Shown one piece after another: positions 20,123 through 27,450 of a DNA stretch of 64,000 nt. How positions within the stretch are numbered: the first letter of the stretch is position 1; each line of letters begins with the position of its first letter. Origin of the DNA: Pseudomonas sp. p1(2021b) (GTDB lineage: Bacteria; Pseudomonadota; Gammaproteobacteria; Pseudomonadales; Pseudomonadaceae). The translations under genes and the position numbers were made by a program. A model generated the notes under the pieces. That model did not search any database and was not told the origin of the DNA. It saw only the letters and a program-made list of their open reading frames with translations. The stretch lies in NCBI RefSeq assembly GCF_020151015.1, contig NZ_CP083746.1:1703001-1767000 (forward strand), written 5' to 3'.

Positions 20123-20959
20123 TCAGTTTCCTTGTGCGGCGGGGGCAGGCGCAGTGGCCTGCTCGAAAGGTTCCAGGGCGCGGTGCAGGCTGGCGCGAGA
20201 TAGCTCGCCCAGGTGGCTGCCGATCAGGCGTCCGTCGGCGGTGTAGAACAGGGTGGTGGGCAAGGCCATGGAGCCGACCCGTTCGGCCAGCTGCCCGGTG
20301 CCGTCGAACAGCACGTGGGTCAGGCTCAGGCCGGTGGTGGCGAGGAAGGTGCTGACGTTTTCCGGCGTTTCGCCCTGATTGACGAACAGGAAGGTCACGT
20401 GCGGGTAGTCATCCTGCGCTTGTTGCAGCACCGGCATCTCGCGGCGGCAGGGCGGGCACCAGGTGGCCCAGATGTTGATTACCAGCGGCGTACCACGGTA
20501 GGCGTGCAAGGCCACGGATTGTCCGGCGGCATTGCGCAGGCTCAACGCCGGCAGCTCGGTGCCCTTGCTGTACAGGTGGCTGCCGAGGCTGGCCAGCCCC
20601 CAGAACAGGGCACCGCTGAACAATGCCCAGCCCAGCGGGCGGCGCAACCCAGGGTGGCGTCGGTACTGCCACAAGGCACCGGCAACGATGCCGGCCAGGC
20701 CGGCCCAGGGCAGGAAGCCGCCGTCGCGGATATCGATGATCTGCAGCGGCTCCTCGCGGAACATCGGCCAGTAGGCCATCACGAAACCGAGGCGGGCGCA
20801 CACCAGCCCCAACAGGAACAGGTTGAACAACGCCGACTCGGGGTTTTCGCCACCGCGCCGGGCCACCCACCAGCCGACCACGCTGGCCACGCACAGGGCC
20901 GCGAGCAACAGCAGGTGGTTGAGGGCCATGGTCAGCGGCCCCAGGGTCACGCTCAGCAT
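20123..20959 (-). CDS. Membrane-anchored TlpA-like thioredoxin with Lgt-like membrane segment
   Basis: 278 aa. The first ~125 residues hold several hydrophobic helices, one part of which (FNLFLLGLVCARLGFV, then [12 protein letters not shown]) resembles a piece of prolipoprotein diacylglyceryl transferase. From ~140 a TlpA/ResA thioredoxin domain follows with WATWCPPCRREMPVL and the cis-Pro loop MALPTTLFY. The thiol domain is expected in the periplasm. The start overlaps the dsbD stop (TGATG), showing translational coupling. Probably a thiol reductase fed by DsbD; the Lgt-like part looks too short to be a working transferase. The start could be the ATG at 20929. Confidence 0.8.
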   Translation of the reverse strand: MLSVTLGPLTMALNHLLLLAALCVASVVGWWVARRGGENPESALFNLFLLGLVCARLGFVMAYWPMFREEPLQIIDIRDGGFLPWAGLAGIVAGALWQYRRHPGLRRPLGWALFSGALFWGLASLGSHLYSKGTELPALSLRNAAGQSVALHAYRGTPLVINIWATWCPPCRREMPVLQQAQDDYPHVTFLFVNQGETPENVSTFLATTGLSLTHVLFDGTGQLAERVGSMALPTTLFYTADGRLIGSHLGELSRASLHRALEPFEQATAPAPAAQGN

Positions 20960-22671
20960 CAGCCTTGGCTCCTGGTCTGGGCCCAGTGTCGTTGGAATGC
21001 GTCGGCGTCCACCTCGCCGGTGATGCGCCGGGCCCGGCGCTCGTCGCCTTCCGGGCCGATCCAGATCAGGCTGGGCGGGCCTGGCACCTGGTAGCGTTGC
21101 AGCAGTTCGCGGCTGGCGGGTGTATCGGCGGTGACGTCCAGGCGTATCAGGTGTACCTCGGCGAGGCCGGCCAGGACATCAGGGCGGGCGAACACCTGCT
21201 TTTCCATCACCTTGCACGACACGCACCAGTCGGCATAGTAGTCCAGCATCACCCATTGGCCACGTGCCTTGGCGGCGTCCAGCTCACGTTGCAGCGCCTG
21301 GGGCTGGCTGACGGTGACGAAGGCATCCTCGGCCTTGGCCGCCGCGCTTGGCGTGCTGCCCCCGGCGAAGGGGTGCAAGGGTTGCCAGAGGTCATCGCCA
21401 CCGGCCGCCGCACCGACCAGCAGCAGGCCACCCCAGAGCGCGCCGAGCAGCGGCACCGCACGCAAGGCCGGCAGGCGCTGCAGGGCCGGCCAGGCCGCCC
21501 AGGCCAGGGCGATCAGCCAGGCGCCGCTCAGGGCCAGCAGCAACGGGGCTGGCAACAGGCTGCGCAGGGTGTACAGGGCCATGGCCAGGAAGACGAAGCC
21601 GAACAGCCCCTTGACCCGATTCATCCAGGCGCCCGGGCGCGGCAGGTAGCGGTTGCCGACGGTGACCAGCAACAGCAACGGCGCGCCCGTGCCCAGGCCC
21701 AGGCTGAACAGCACCAGCGCGCCCTGCAGCACGTCGCCGCTCTGGGCGATGTACAGCAGCGCCCCGGCCAACGGTGCCGTCATGCAGGGGCCCATGAGCA
21801 GGCCGGACAGCGCCCCGAGCAAGGCCGCGCCATACACATTGCCGCCACGGGTGCCCTGGCCGGCCCGGTCGAGGCGGTCGCGCAGGGCGGTGGGCAGCTG
21901 CAACTCGAAGGCGCCGAACATCGGCAGGGCAAGGATGACGAACAAGCCCGCCAGGCTGCCCAGCAACCAGGGTTGCTGCAGCCAGGCCTGCAAGCTGGCG
22001 CCGAGCAGGGCGGCGACCACCCCGAGGGCGGCGTACACCAGGGCCATGCTCAGCACATAGACCCCGGCCAGCAGCCAGCCGCGGCGGGCGCTGGCACCAT
22101 TGCCCAGCACCAGCCCGGCGAGAATCGGCAGCATCGGCAAGGAGCAGGGCGTGAAGGCCAGCAGCAGGCCCAGCCCGAAGAAGGCTGCCAGGCTCCAGGC
22201 CAGGCTGGCCTGCTGCAGGCCGCTGGCCAGGGCCTGGTCGCTGGCCTGGTCGGCTACCGGGGCGGCCTGGCCGCCGAGGTCGATGGCCGTGGTCTGCGGC
22301 GGGTAGCACAGGCCAGCGTCGGCGCAGCCCTGCCAGCCCAGGCGCAACTGGCCTTGGGCGCCTGCGGGTATCAGCAACTCGAGCTGGTGGCGGTAGACCG
22401 CGCTGTCGCCGAAGAACTCGTCGTGGTGATTCTCGGCGGCAGGCAAGGCGGGGTGCTGGCCAGGTGCAAGGCCATCGAACTTCAGGCGCTTCTGGTAGAG
22501 GTAGTAGCCGTCCTTGATCTGGAAATGCAAGCGCATCTGGCCATCGGGCAGGCGGTCATGGGAGAGGACGAAGGCCTCGTTGACCGGCAGGAAGTCGGGC
22601 TTGGTCTCGAAGGGGTTGGCCTGCAGAGGCCCCGCCAGGAGGAATGTCAGGAAGAGCAGGAGGACGCGCAT
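20959..22671 (-). CDS. dsbD: Thiol:disulfide interchange protein DsbD
   Basis: 570 aa from ATG 22671 (AAGG eight bases upstream). Signal peptide ending LQA; periplasmic alpha domain with CADAGLCYPPQ; eight-helix membrane domain with the redox cysteines in LAFTPCSLPMLPI and MGPCMTAPLAG; C-terminal thioredoxin domain with YADWCVSCKVME. DsbD moves electrons from cytoplasmic thioredoxin across the inner membrane to periplasmic partners such as DsbG and TlpA-like proteins, both encoded next in the operon. All six expected cysteines are present. Confidence 0.95.
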   Translation of the reverse strand: MRVLLLFLTFLLAGPLQANPFETKPDFLPVNEAFVLSHDRLPDGQMRLHFQIKDGYYLYQKRLKFDGLAPGQHPALPAAENHHDEFFGDSAVYRHQLELLIPAGAQGQLRLGWQGCADAGLCYPPQTTAIDLGGQAAPVADQASDQALASGLQQASLAWSLAAFFGLGLLLAFTPCSLPMLPILAGLVLGNGASARRGWLLAGVYVLSMALVYAALGVVAALLGASLQAWLQQPWLLGSLAGLFVILALPMFGAFELQLPTALRDRLDRAGQGTRGGNVYGAALLGALSGLLMGPCMTAPLAGALLYIAQSGDVLQGALVLFSLGLGTGAPLLLLVTVGNRYLPRPGAWMNRVKGLFGFVFLAMALYTLRSLLPAPLLLALSGAWLIALAWAAWPALQRLPALRAVPLLGALWGGLLLVGAAAGGDDLWQPLHPFAGGSTPSAAAKAEDAFVTVSQPQALQRELDAAKARGQWVMLDYYADWCVSCKVMEKQVFARPDVLAGLAEVHLIRLDVTADTPASRELLQRYQVPGPPSLIWIGPEGDERRARRITGEVDADAFQRHWAQTRSQG

Positions 22672-22787
22672 GTCTTCGCCTTGGCAATGCATGGAATGGC
22701 GCCATGCTGGCCTGGGACGATTAACCCAAGGTTAACCCTGAGGTGGCGGGGCAGATTGGCCGAGCAGAAACAGAGGATAGCCTGCAA

Positions 22788-22815
22788 TCCTGTAGGCGCG
22801 GGCTTGCCCCAAGCT
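22788..22815. repeat. Partial REP unit
   Basis: ctgtaggcgcgggcttgccc is a REP half-unit lying between the dsbD promoter region and the end of the immunity relic. It marks the edge of the AT-richer island. Confidence 0.5.
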
Positions 22816-23439
22816 AGTGCGCTTGCTCGTCGCCGAGTTCATAGGGCTCGAGCTCGCTTAGTTGGGAAAGCAGCACCAGATGTTCTACGGCCTTCAGCTT
22901 TTCAAGGTGCTCGAGGCGGCCTGGCCCTCCCAGCATCAAGGCAGGAACGAACCCATACATTTCGTCAGGCCTGAGAACGCCCAGCTTTTCCTTGGCCGAG
23001 TCGAATAGCTCATTGAAGTCAAGATACGCTTGGTCAAATGACAGGAGGAACGACCGAAAGGCTCTATTCATAGCGTGTGGCGATCTCTCGGCTGGATCAT
23101 AAGTGTATCGAGAGACATTGCAGAAAATACAAAGTGATGGCCCCGATTTTTCGCCCCATAAGTACAAGTCGCCAAATGCGCTACGCGCGATGACATGATA
23201 GGTATCAGTCATTTCGAGCGCTGAGCTTTGCATCCAGCTGGTGAGTACGTTTTCGTACTCTTGAGGGTTGACCATCCACAGGATTCCCTCTCCGTAGCCA
23301 CACCACCATGCTCTGCCCAGAACTGAAGTAGTTGGTCGGGTAATATACCTTCATACCGGCTGATGCTAGAAGGCGGAACCTCCTGTCGAAGCATCGGTTC
23401 GCCAGTGGTTTCAAGTAATATCGAATATATCTCGTCCAT
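22814..23439 (-). pseudogene. Tdi1-like T6SS immunity gene (GAD-like + DUF1851), frameshifted
   Basis: Two reading frames together make one protein of ~210 aa. The 5' frame (from ATG 23439) gives a GAD-like N-terminal part up to FWAEHGGV; at about 23300-23305 the reading must shift by one base into the second frame, which continues GYGEGILWMVNPQEY and runs to 22814 with PDEMYGFVPALMLGGPG and VEHLVLLSQL, the DUF1851/Tdi1 C-terminal domain. A single missing G restores the whole. Tdi1 neutralises the Tde1 DNase. It could be a true mutation or a sequencing error; the neighbouring copies are also broken, which favours decay. The second frame alone has a possible start at 23275. Confidence 0.75.
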
Positions 23440-23475
23440 AGTGTTTCTTCGCCAGCACTTATGCGGTTTTTATAT

Positions 23476-23570
23476 TCAGGAATGTTGGTTTCCCTTCTTG
23501 CTTCCGGCTATCAGGTCTGGGTTGTGGGGTGCTACCAGCGTGCTCATCGTTTCTTTTTGCTCTTTCGGCT
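23476..23570 (-). pseudogene. Relic of Ntox15/Tde1-like toxin C-terminus (copy 1)
   Basis: In frame on the minus strand the segment reads KEQKETMSTLVAPHNPDLIA then GSKKG and a stop at 23476. It aligns with AKETVSTLAALQNPVL in the second relic at 23838-24202 and with the end of Ntox15-type toxins. It lies just upstream of the frameshifted immunity gene, the order expected for toxin and immunity. Only about 30 codons remain. Confidence 0.5.
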
Positions 23571-23631
23571 GCAATACGGGGGTGTTATGTGATGACGGCT
23601 GCGTTCATTCGTTCAGCTCCTTGTTGTATGT

Positions 23632-23880
23632 TTAGAAGTCGGAGAAGCTGTAGGGCTCGATATTGCAAAGCTGAGATAATAGCACCAGATGTTCGATCGC
23701 TTTCAGCTTTTCAAGATTCTCGAAACGAATGGGGCCGCCAAACACCAAGGCTGGAACAAAGCCGTACATCTCATCCGGGCCCAGTATGCCGAGACGATGT
23801 TTGGCGGGCTCGAACATGTCATCAAAATCATTAGAGTCTAAGTCTCTAGAGTCGAAAAAATTCTGCACCTCTCTGTCCAT
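23632..23880 (-). pseudogene. Truncated Tdi1-like immunity gene (copy 2)
   Basis: 82 aa that match only the C-terminal third of the immunity protein at 22814-23439 (shared LGPDEMYGFVPAL, GGP, EHLVLLSQL, IEPY). The GAD-like N-terminal part is absent: a TAA lies five codons before the ATG at 23880. The frame overlaps the end of the toxin relic, so a deletion seems to have joined the toxin tail to the last third of the immunity gene. Product unlikely to fold as a working immunity protein. Confidence 0.65.
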
Positions 23881-24202
23881 GTCAGCTGCCGATTAACCTG
23901 CCTATCGCCAAAATCAGAGATAGCGTCCCGTCCACTCGCACGGAGGACAGGGTTTTGCAAGGCTGCGAGCGTTGACACCGTCTCCTTAGCTTGCATTTCT
24001 GAAAGCTTTCTTGCTTCACGCGGTCCCATCGTTTTCGAAAAATCCAATGCCTTTGCAAATCCAGCCCGATGAATCGCTCGTCTCGTGAGTGGAACGGAAC
24101 GTCTATGTCGATTGCCAAGTGAGAAGGGAGGGATATTTGAACGACTCGCGACTCGCTAGTGCTCAAATCAATTGAGAATAAGGGGAGCGGTTCCAGAATC
24201 CC
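23838..24202 (-). pseudogene. Relic of Ntox15/Tde1-like toxin C-terminus (copy 2), frameshifted
   Basis: Two overlapping frames. One (down to about 24075) reads LPSHLAIDIDVPFHSRDERF; the other continues HRAGFAKALDFSKTMGPREA, with VSTLAALQNP and DAISDFGDRQVN, and ends at 23838. The tail aligns with the end of Ntox15 toxins (GFGD.RVNS..GSQW pattern), the DNase class represented by Agrobacterium Tde1, whose immunity partner Tdi1 matches the two genes downstream. No start or N-terminal carrier domain is left. Where the frame changes is approximate. Confidence 0.5.
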
Positions 24203-24288
24203 CTAAGAAGGAAGGCGAAGAGCCTACCTTCAATAGGGACGGATGAAGGCCTGTCCCAGAGAGACTGCAGTGTATCCATGCTGGGTCC

Positions 24289-24603
24289 TTAGTCATTCTG
24301 CTTTGTTAACTTGGTTTTGAAATCGGAAAGTAATGAGTCACCTTTTTGCGTTAAAGATTCGAGCGAAACCATTACTGGGAAGTCGTCGAAAGTTAAGTGA
24401 AATATCTCCTGTTCAATGGTGATCTCCCAAACTCTTATGTCGATAGAGTCCGATTTTTTTTCAAGCCTACCATTAAGCAGGTTAAGTATTTCTTTCGCAT
24501 AATCTGGAAAGTCCTCCCAGTTTATGCTTGAGGTCAAATTCAGGCAGGCCCTGCCAGAATGCATTGTATCTATATTCAAGGCGTCCAGCTTAACGTTGTT
24601 CAT
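24289..24603 (-). CDS. Candidate immunity protein, DUF3630-like
   Basis: 104 aa, acidic, without signal peptide. The layout (WEDFPDYAKEIL, then VWEIT and FHLTFDDFPVMVSLE) resembles the small DUF3630 proteins of gammaproteobacteria, though I cannot confirm the family. Its ATG shares a base with the TAA of the upstream effector gene (TAATG), so the two are co-translated. That arrangement, and the size and acidity, fit the cognate immunity protein of the effector's C-terminal toxin. AT-rich codon use differs from the pvd genes nearby. Confidence 0.6.
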   Translation of the reverse strand: MNNVKLDALNIDTMHSGRACLNLTSSINWEDFPDYAKEILNLLNGRLEKKSDSIDIRVWEITIEQEIFHLTFDDFPVMVSLESLTQKGDSLLSDFKTKLTKQND

Positions 24604-25850
24604 TAAAATAGATCTCCACCGCCGGAGCGAGTTGCGCTCTCAATGATTTGTTCAGAAGATTTGCCTTTTTCAATAAGCCATTCAAATGTAGGTCCAAGTT
24701 TGTCTCCGTACTTCCCCATGTTGCGCTCGTCAATCACTTTTAATAGATCTTGGGGTGTGAATTCCCTGTATTTCAACTTGATGGCTGTGCGAGAGGAGTG
24801 GGCGAACTTAGCAATTGCTTCGATGTTCGTGTTTGACGCTTTCATGGCACCTATGCGTTGTTGTAGCTCGAATACTTCTCTTACATATAGCTGTCTCAAT
24901 GCGGGAAGATTTCCGAAATCGCCATCAGCTCTAAATCGTACGTTATCCCATTTCGGAGCTTCTAGTCCACTTAGTGGTTTTGCTCTGATGAAGACCTGGC
25001 TGGAAGGTGGTTGCAGCTCTGGGTGTGCCAGTATTGCAGTCTGGTTCTTTTCTAGCCAAGTTATTAGCTCTCTGTTTTTTGCTTCGGATTTAAGCTTTAG
25101 GACTCTGGATGCAATGCTTTCCATGCTGTTGGAAATGCCTGAGCTTAATGAGCCGCGTAATAGATATGCAACGATCGCAGTAAGTAGCAGTTTTATTAGT
25201 TGTTCCTGGCCTCTGGCCAACTGGTTGGCAGCTTGGCTTACCATCTGCTCTCTGCGATTTGCAGAGCCTCCTGTCGGATCAAGTCCGCTAGGTATACCAT
25301 CTTCGGAATGCCAAGCAGTAACAATGCCTTCCTGCAGTGTGGCGAGGCAACTGGGTATTCCCACGAGAAAATATTCAGTGATTGCTGATAAGCCTAAGCT
25401 AAGAAGTATAAGGCTGCCAATTTCCAGGCCAATCGCACCTCCTGCAACTGCGCCAGGCGCTGCTCCCACACCAAAAGCCATAGCGCCGAAAGCGCCACCT
25501 ATAGTAGAACCAACTGTGATACTGCCACCAAGAATTAGCGAGACTTCTGTAGCAAGTTTTCGAAGTATATTGAGTATCTGGTCTATGTTAATGACAGACC
25601 AGTGCTGTCTGACTCTTTCTAGGAATATAGGTTCTGCGCGATAAAATGCCTCGCGCACAGCATCAATTCGATTTCCACCTAAGCTCCCGTAGGTTCGATC
25701 GAATTGATAACTTAGGCGGCGTGTAAAACCATTCCAATCCTGGCTGTTTTCGTGCCAGGAGGTCTGAATGCTTTGATTTAATTCGCCAAATTTTGTTTCC
25801 AGGTTTCGCTCTATTTCGTCCCATGTAGGAATTTGGTTCAAGAAGTCCAT
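24603..25850 (-). CDS. Polymorphic-toxin (T6SS-type) effector with unknown C-terminal toxin domain
   Basis: 415 aa, no Sec signal. Residues ~1-95 (IPTWDEIERNLETKFGELNQ, then GFTRRLSYQFDRTYGS) and the Gly/Ala-rich hydrophobic stretch ~100-170 (GGSITVGSTIGGAFGAMAFG) match the N-terminal region, probably DUF6861, of Pseudomonas T6SS effectors. A second hydrophobic helix is at ~220. The last ~130 residues form a separate domain ending RNMGKYGDKLGPTFEWL and IIESATRSGGGDLF, a tail seen in several polymorphic toxins; its activity is not recognised. The stop overlaps the immunity candidate. Weak ribosome-binding site; AT-richer than neighbours, suggesting transfer. No vgrG, PAAR or chaperone gene is beside it. 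Confidence 0.7.
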   Translation of the reverse strand: MDFLNQIPTWDEIERNLETKFGELNQSIQTSWHENSQDWNGFTRRLSYQFDRTYGSLGGNRIDAVREAFYRAEPIFLERVRQHWSVINIDQILNILRKLATEVSLILGGSITVGSTIGGAFGAMAFGVGAAPGAVAGGAIGLEIGSLILLSLGLSAITEYFLVGIPSCLATLQEGIVTAWHSEDGIPSGLDPTGGSANRREQMVSQAANQLARGQEQLIKLLLTAIVAYLLRGSLSSGISNSMESIASRVLKLKSEAKNRELITWLEKNQTAILAHPELQPPSSQVFIRAKPLSGLEAPKWDNVRFRADGDFGNLPALRQLYVREVFELQQRIGAMKASNTNIEAIAKFAHSSRTAIKLKYREFTPQDLLKVIDERNMGKYGDKLGPTFEWLIEKGKSSEQIIESATRSGGGDLF

Positions 25851-26330
25851 TTTAATCCGTCTTCCTTAAAGCATACTGGTTAAACTGATTGGCGCTTACC
25901 GAATCGAGTTTTAGTGCCAGTTAGAGATGGCTAAATCGTGGCTGATACAAATTTAAAGGCCCTCAATCTTTCAACCTTAAATCTAATGCGTATCCGTCAG
26001 GTGTGCAAATGTGTGCGTCGGTGATGCCCAGGGCGATTTCTCAGCGTGGCGAGAAGCTAACAAGTATTATCGACGGTGGTCATGCGCACAAGGTTCAATT
26101 TGGGGTAAAACTGGTAGGTCAGTCAAACGGCCGCTTCCATGCCCTTCTCTATGGGCGTGTGTAAGCGAGTTCCCAGTATTTCCTTGAGCGAACATTCCAG
26201 AGGGCCGCGGTAGGACCAAGCTCATTTCTCCCAGTGTATCCGTCGACATGTGTATCGGGCTCCGACTGCTTCGTTAGATGTGGGCCGAGGTCGCTGTCGA
26301 GCCGGGCAAAGTCACGCCGTTGCTGGTTGC
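25851..26330. other. AT-richer intergenic stretch upstream of the effector, with a possible gene remnant
   Basis: No complete gene is seen. On the minus strand at about 26122-26213 an open run reads YRGPLECSLKEILGTRLHTP then IEKGMEAAV and a stop. It has protein-like composition but a stop codon just upstream, so it may be the tail of a lost gene; I do not recognise it. The effector promoter should lie in 25851-26000 but no clear boxes stand out. Confidence 0.35.
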
Positions 26331-26348
26331 GACAGTTTTAATTCTCTA
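26331..26348. repeat. 18-bp direct repeat, copy A
   Basis: gacagttttaattctcta, identical to the copy at 26442-26459, 111 bases away. On the minus strand both copies read RELKLS in the same frame. Confidence 0.8.
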
Positions 26349-26441
26349 GCGCTTGGCGCCAAAGCTGCATTTTTGCAAGTTGCGACAGCTTTGCGCTTCA
26401 TCCAAACGAGGCAGGGGCCCGCGAAAACCGGGGGCGATTTG

Positions 26442-26459
26442 GACAGTTTTAATTCTCTA
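26442..26459. repeat. 18-bp direct repeat, copy B
   Basis: Identical to copy A. It directly abuts the N-terminal effector stub at 26459-26512, so the repeat lies at its broken end. Confidence 0.8.
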
Positions 26460-26512
26460 AACTCACCCATTTTATCGTTTATGCGACGTTCGATCTGCTG
26501 CCATGAGGGCAC
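26459..26512 (-). pseudogene. N-terminal stub of a second effector of the same family
   Basis: On the minus strand the segment reads VPSWQQIERRINDKMGEF. It aligns with IPTWDEIERNLETKFGEL at the start of the intact effector at 24603-25850: same spacing of P, W, IER and the final G-E-hydrophobic. The similarity stops at the 18-bp repeat. It lies in a 78-codon open frame (26312-26548) that I do not think is a gene. Confidence 0.5.
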
Positions 26513-26766
26513 CCAATGCCACAACCCCATTCGCTGTCTCCCTGACAACCCGCTGTTCAGGGCGACATCACATCACGCATCCAAGGTGACTATTTCCGGG
26601 TTGTATGTAGGATGTTTCCGCTTTGTATTGGCAGGGAAATGATTCTTTACAGGCTGTGCTGGTTGCAGGCCCGAATGGGCATGGGCCTATCGTGTCGCCC
26701 GTTGCATAATCGTCTCTTAATCCACCCAGGGTGCAATGTCAGCCTCACCTACCGGGAGCCTCTCCA
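26513..26766. other. Intergenic region before the two-component operon
   Basis: Between the effector stub and the response regulator gene. It contains an inverted repeat AGGCCC...GGGCCT at 26667-26688, possibly an operator or weak terminator. No gene was supported here; it should carry the promoter of the regulator-kinase operon. Confidence 0.4.
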
Positions 26767-27450
26767 ATGCACGTATTGCTCTGCGAGGACGACGACCTGA
26801 TCGCCAGCGGCATCTGCGCCGGCCTCACTGCCCAGGGCCTGACCGTGGATCGGGTGGCCAGCGCCTCGGCTGCCCAGGCCTTGCTGCAGGCCGCGCAGTT
26901 CGACGTGATGATCCTCGACCTCGGCCTGCCCGATGAAGATGGCCTGAAGCTGTTGCGCCGCCTGCGCCAGCAGGGTGTGACGCTGCCGGTGCTGGTGCTC
27001 ACCGCGCGCGATGCGGTCACCGACCGGGTCGATGGGCTGCAGGCCGGGGCCGACGACTACCTGCTCAAGCCCTTCGACCTGCGCGAGCTCGCAGCGCGCC
27101 TGCACACGCTGTTGCGTCGAGTGGCCGGGCGGGCGGTGAATGTCATCGAGCATGGCCCGCTGCGCTACGACCCGAGCAGTTGCGAGGCCACCCTGGCTGG
27201 CCAGGCCGTGGACCTGTCGCGCCGCGAGCAGGCGCTGCTCCAGGCATTGCTGCAGAACCCCGGGCGGGTGCTGTCCAGCGAGCAGCTCAAGGACTGCGTG
27301 TACGGCTTCAGCGACGAAGTCGAGAGCAACGCCCTGAACGTCCATATCCACCATTTGCGGCGCAAGCTGGGCAACAGCATCGTCGAGACCGTCCGCGGCC
27401 TGGGCTATCGTCTTGGCCCGGCCCAGGCCCCGCAGGGCGCCACACCATGA
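26767..27450 (+). CDS. OmpR-family response regulator (QseB/PmrA-like)
   Basis: 227 aa from ATG 26767 (gggag upstream); the frame is open to a GTG at 26731. Receiver domain with LLCEDDDLIASG (acidic pocket), phospho-acceptor Asp in VMILDLGLPDEDG (~51), the Thr in VLTARD and Lys in LKPFDL. The C-terminal winged helix covers ~125-220 and ends HHLRRKLG...VRGLGYRL. It should bind DNA when phosphorylated by the kinase encoded next, with which it overlaps (ATGA). Which of QseB, PmrA or a relative it is cannot be said from sequence alone. Confidence 0.9.
   Translation: MHVLLCEDDDLIASGICAGLTAQGLTVDRVASASAAQALLQAAQFDVMILDLGLPDEDGLKLLRRLRQQGVTLPVLVLTARDAVTDRVDGLQAGADDYLLKPFDLRELAARLHTLLRRVAGRAVNVIEHGPLRYDPSSCEATLAGQAVDLSRREQALLQALLQNPGRVLSSEQLKDCVYGFSDEVESNALNVHIHHLRRKLGNSIVETVRGLGYRLGPAQAPQGATP

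Noticed and set aside
24643..25644. A 333-codon plus-strand frame opposite the effector gene
   Set aside because: It is antisense to the effector, whose family features are clear; the plus-strand translation has no recognisable domain.
26331..26459. The repeated 18-mer as a CRISPR-type array
   Set aside because: Only two copies with one 93-base spacer, no cas genes, no further repeats.
26067..26642. Short open frames in both directions in the AT-richer gap (60 and 130 codons)
   Set aside because: No family resemblance, no ribosome-binding site and low-complexity content. Only the effector stub and one short protein-like run were kept as remnants.
22710..26766. Prophage or integrative element explanation for the island
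   Set aside because: No integrase, phage structural gene, tRNA or clear att repeat was found; a polymorphic-toxin array fits the content better.
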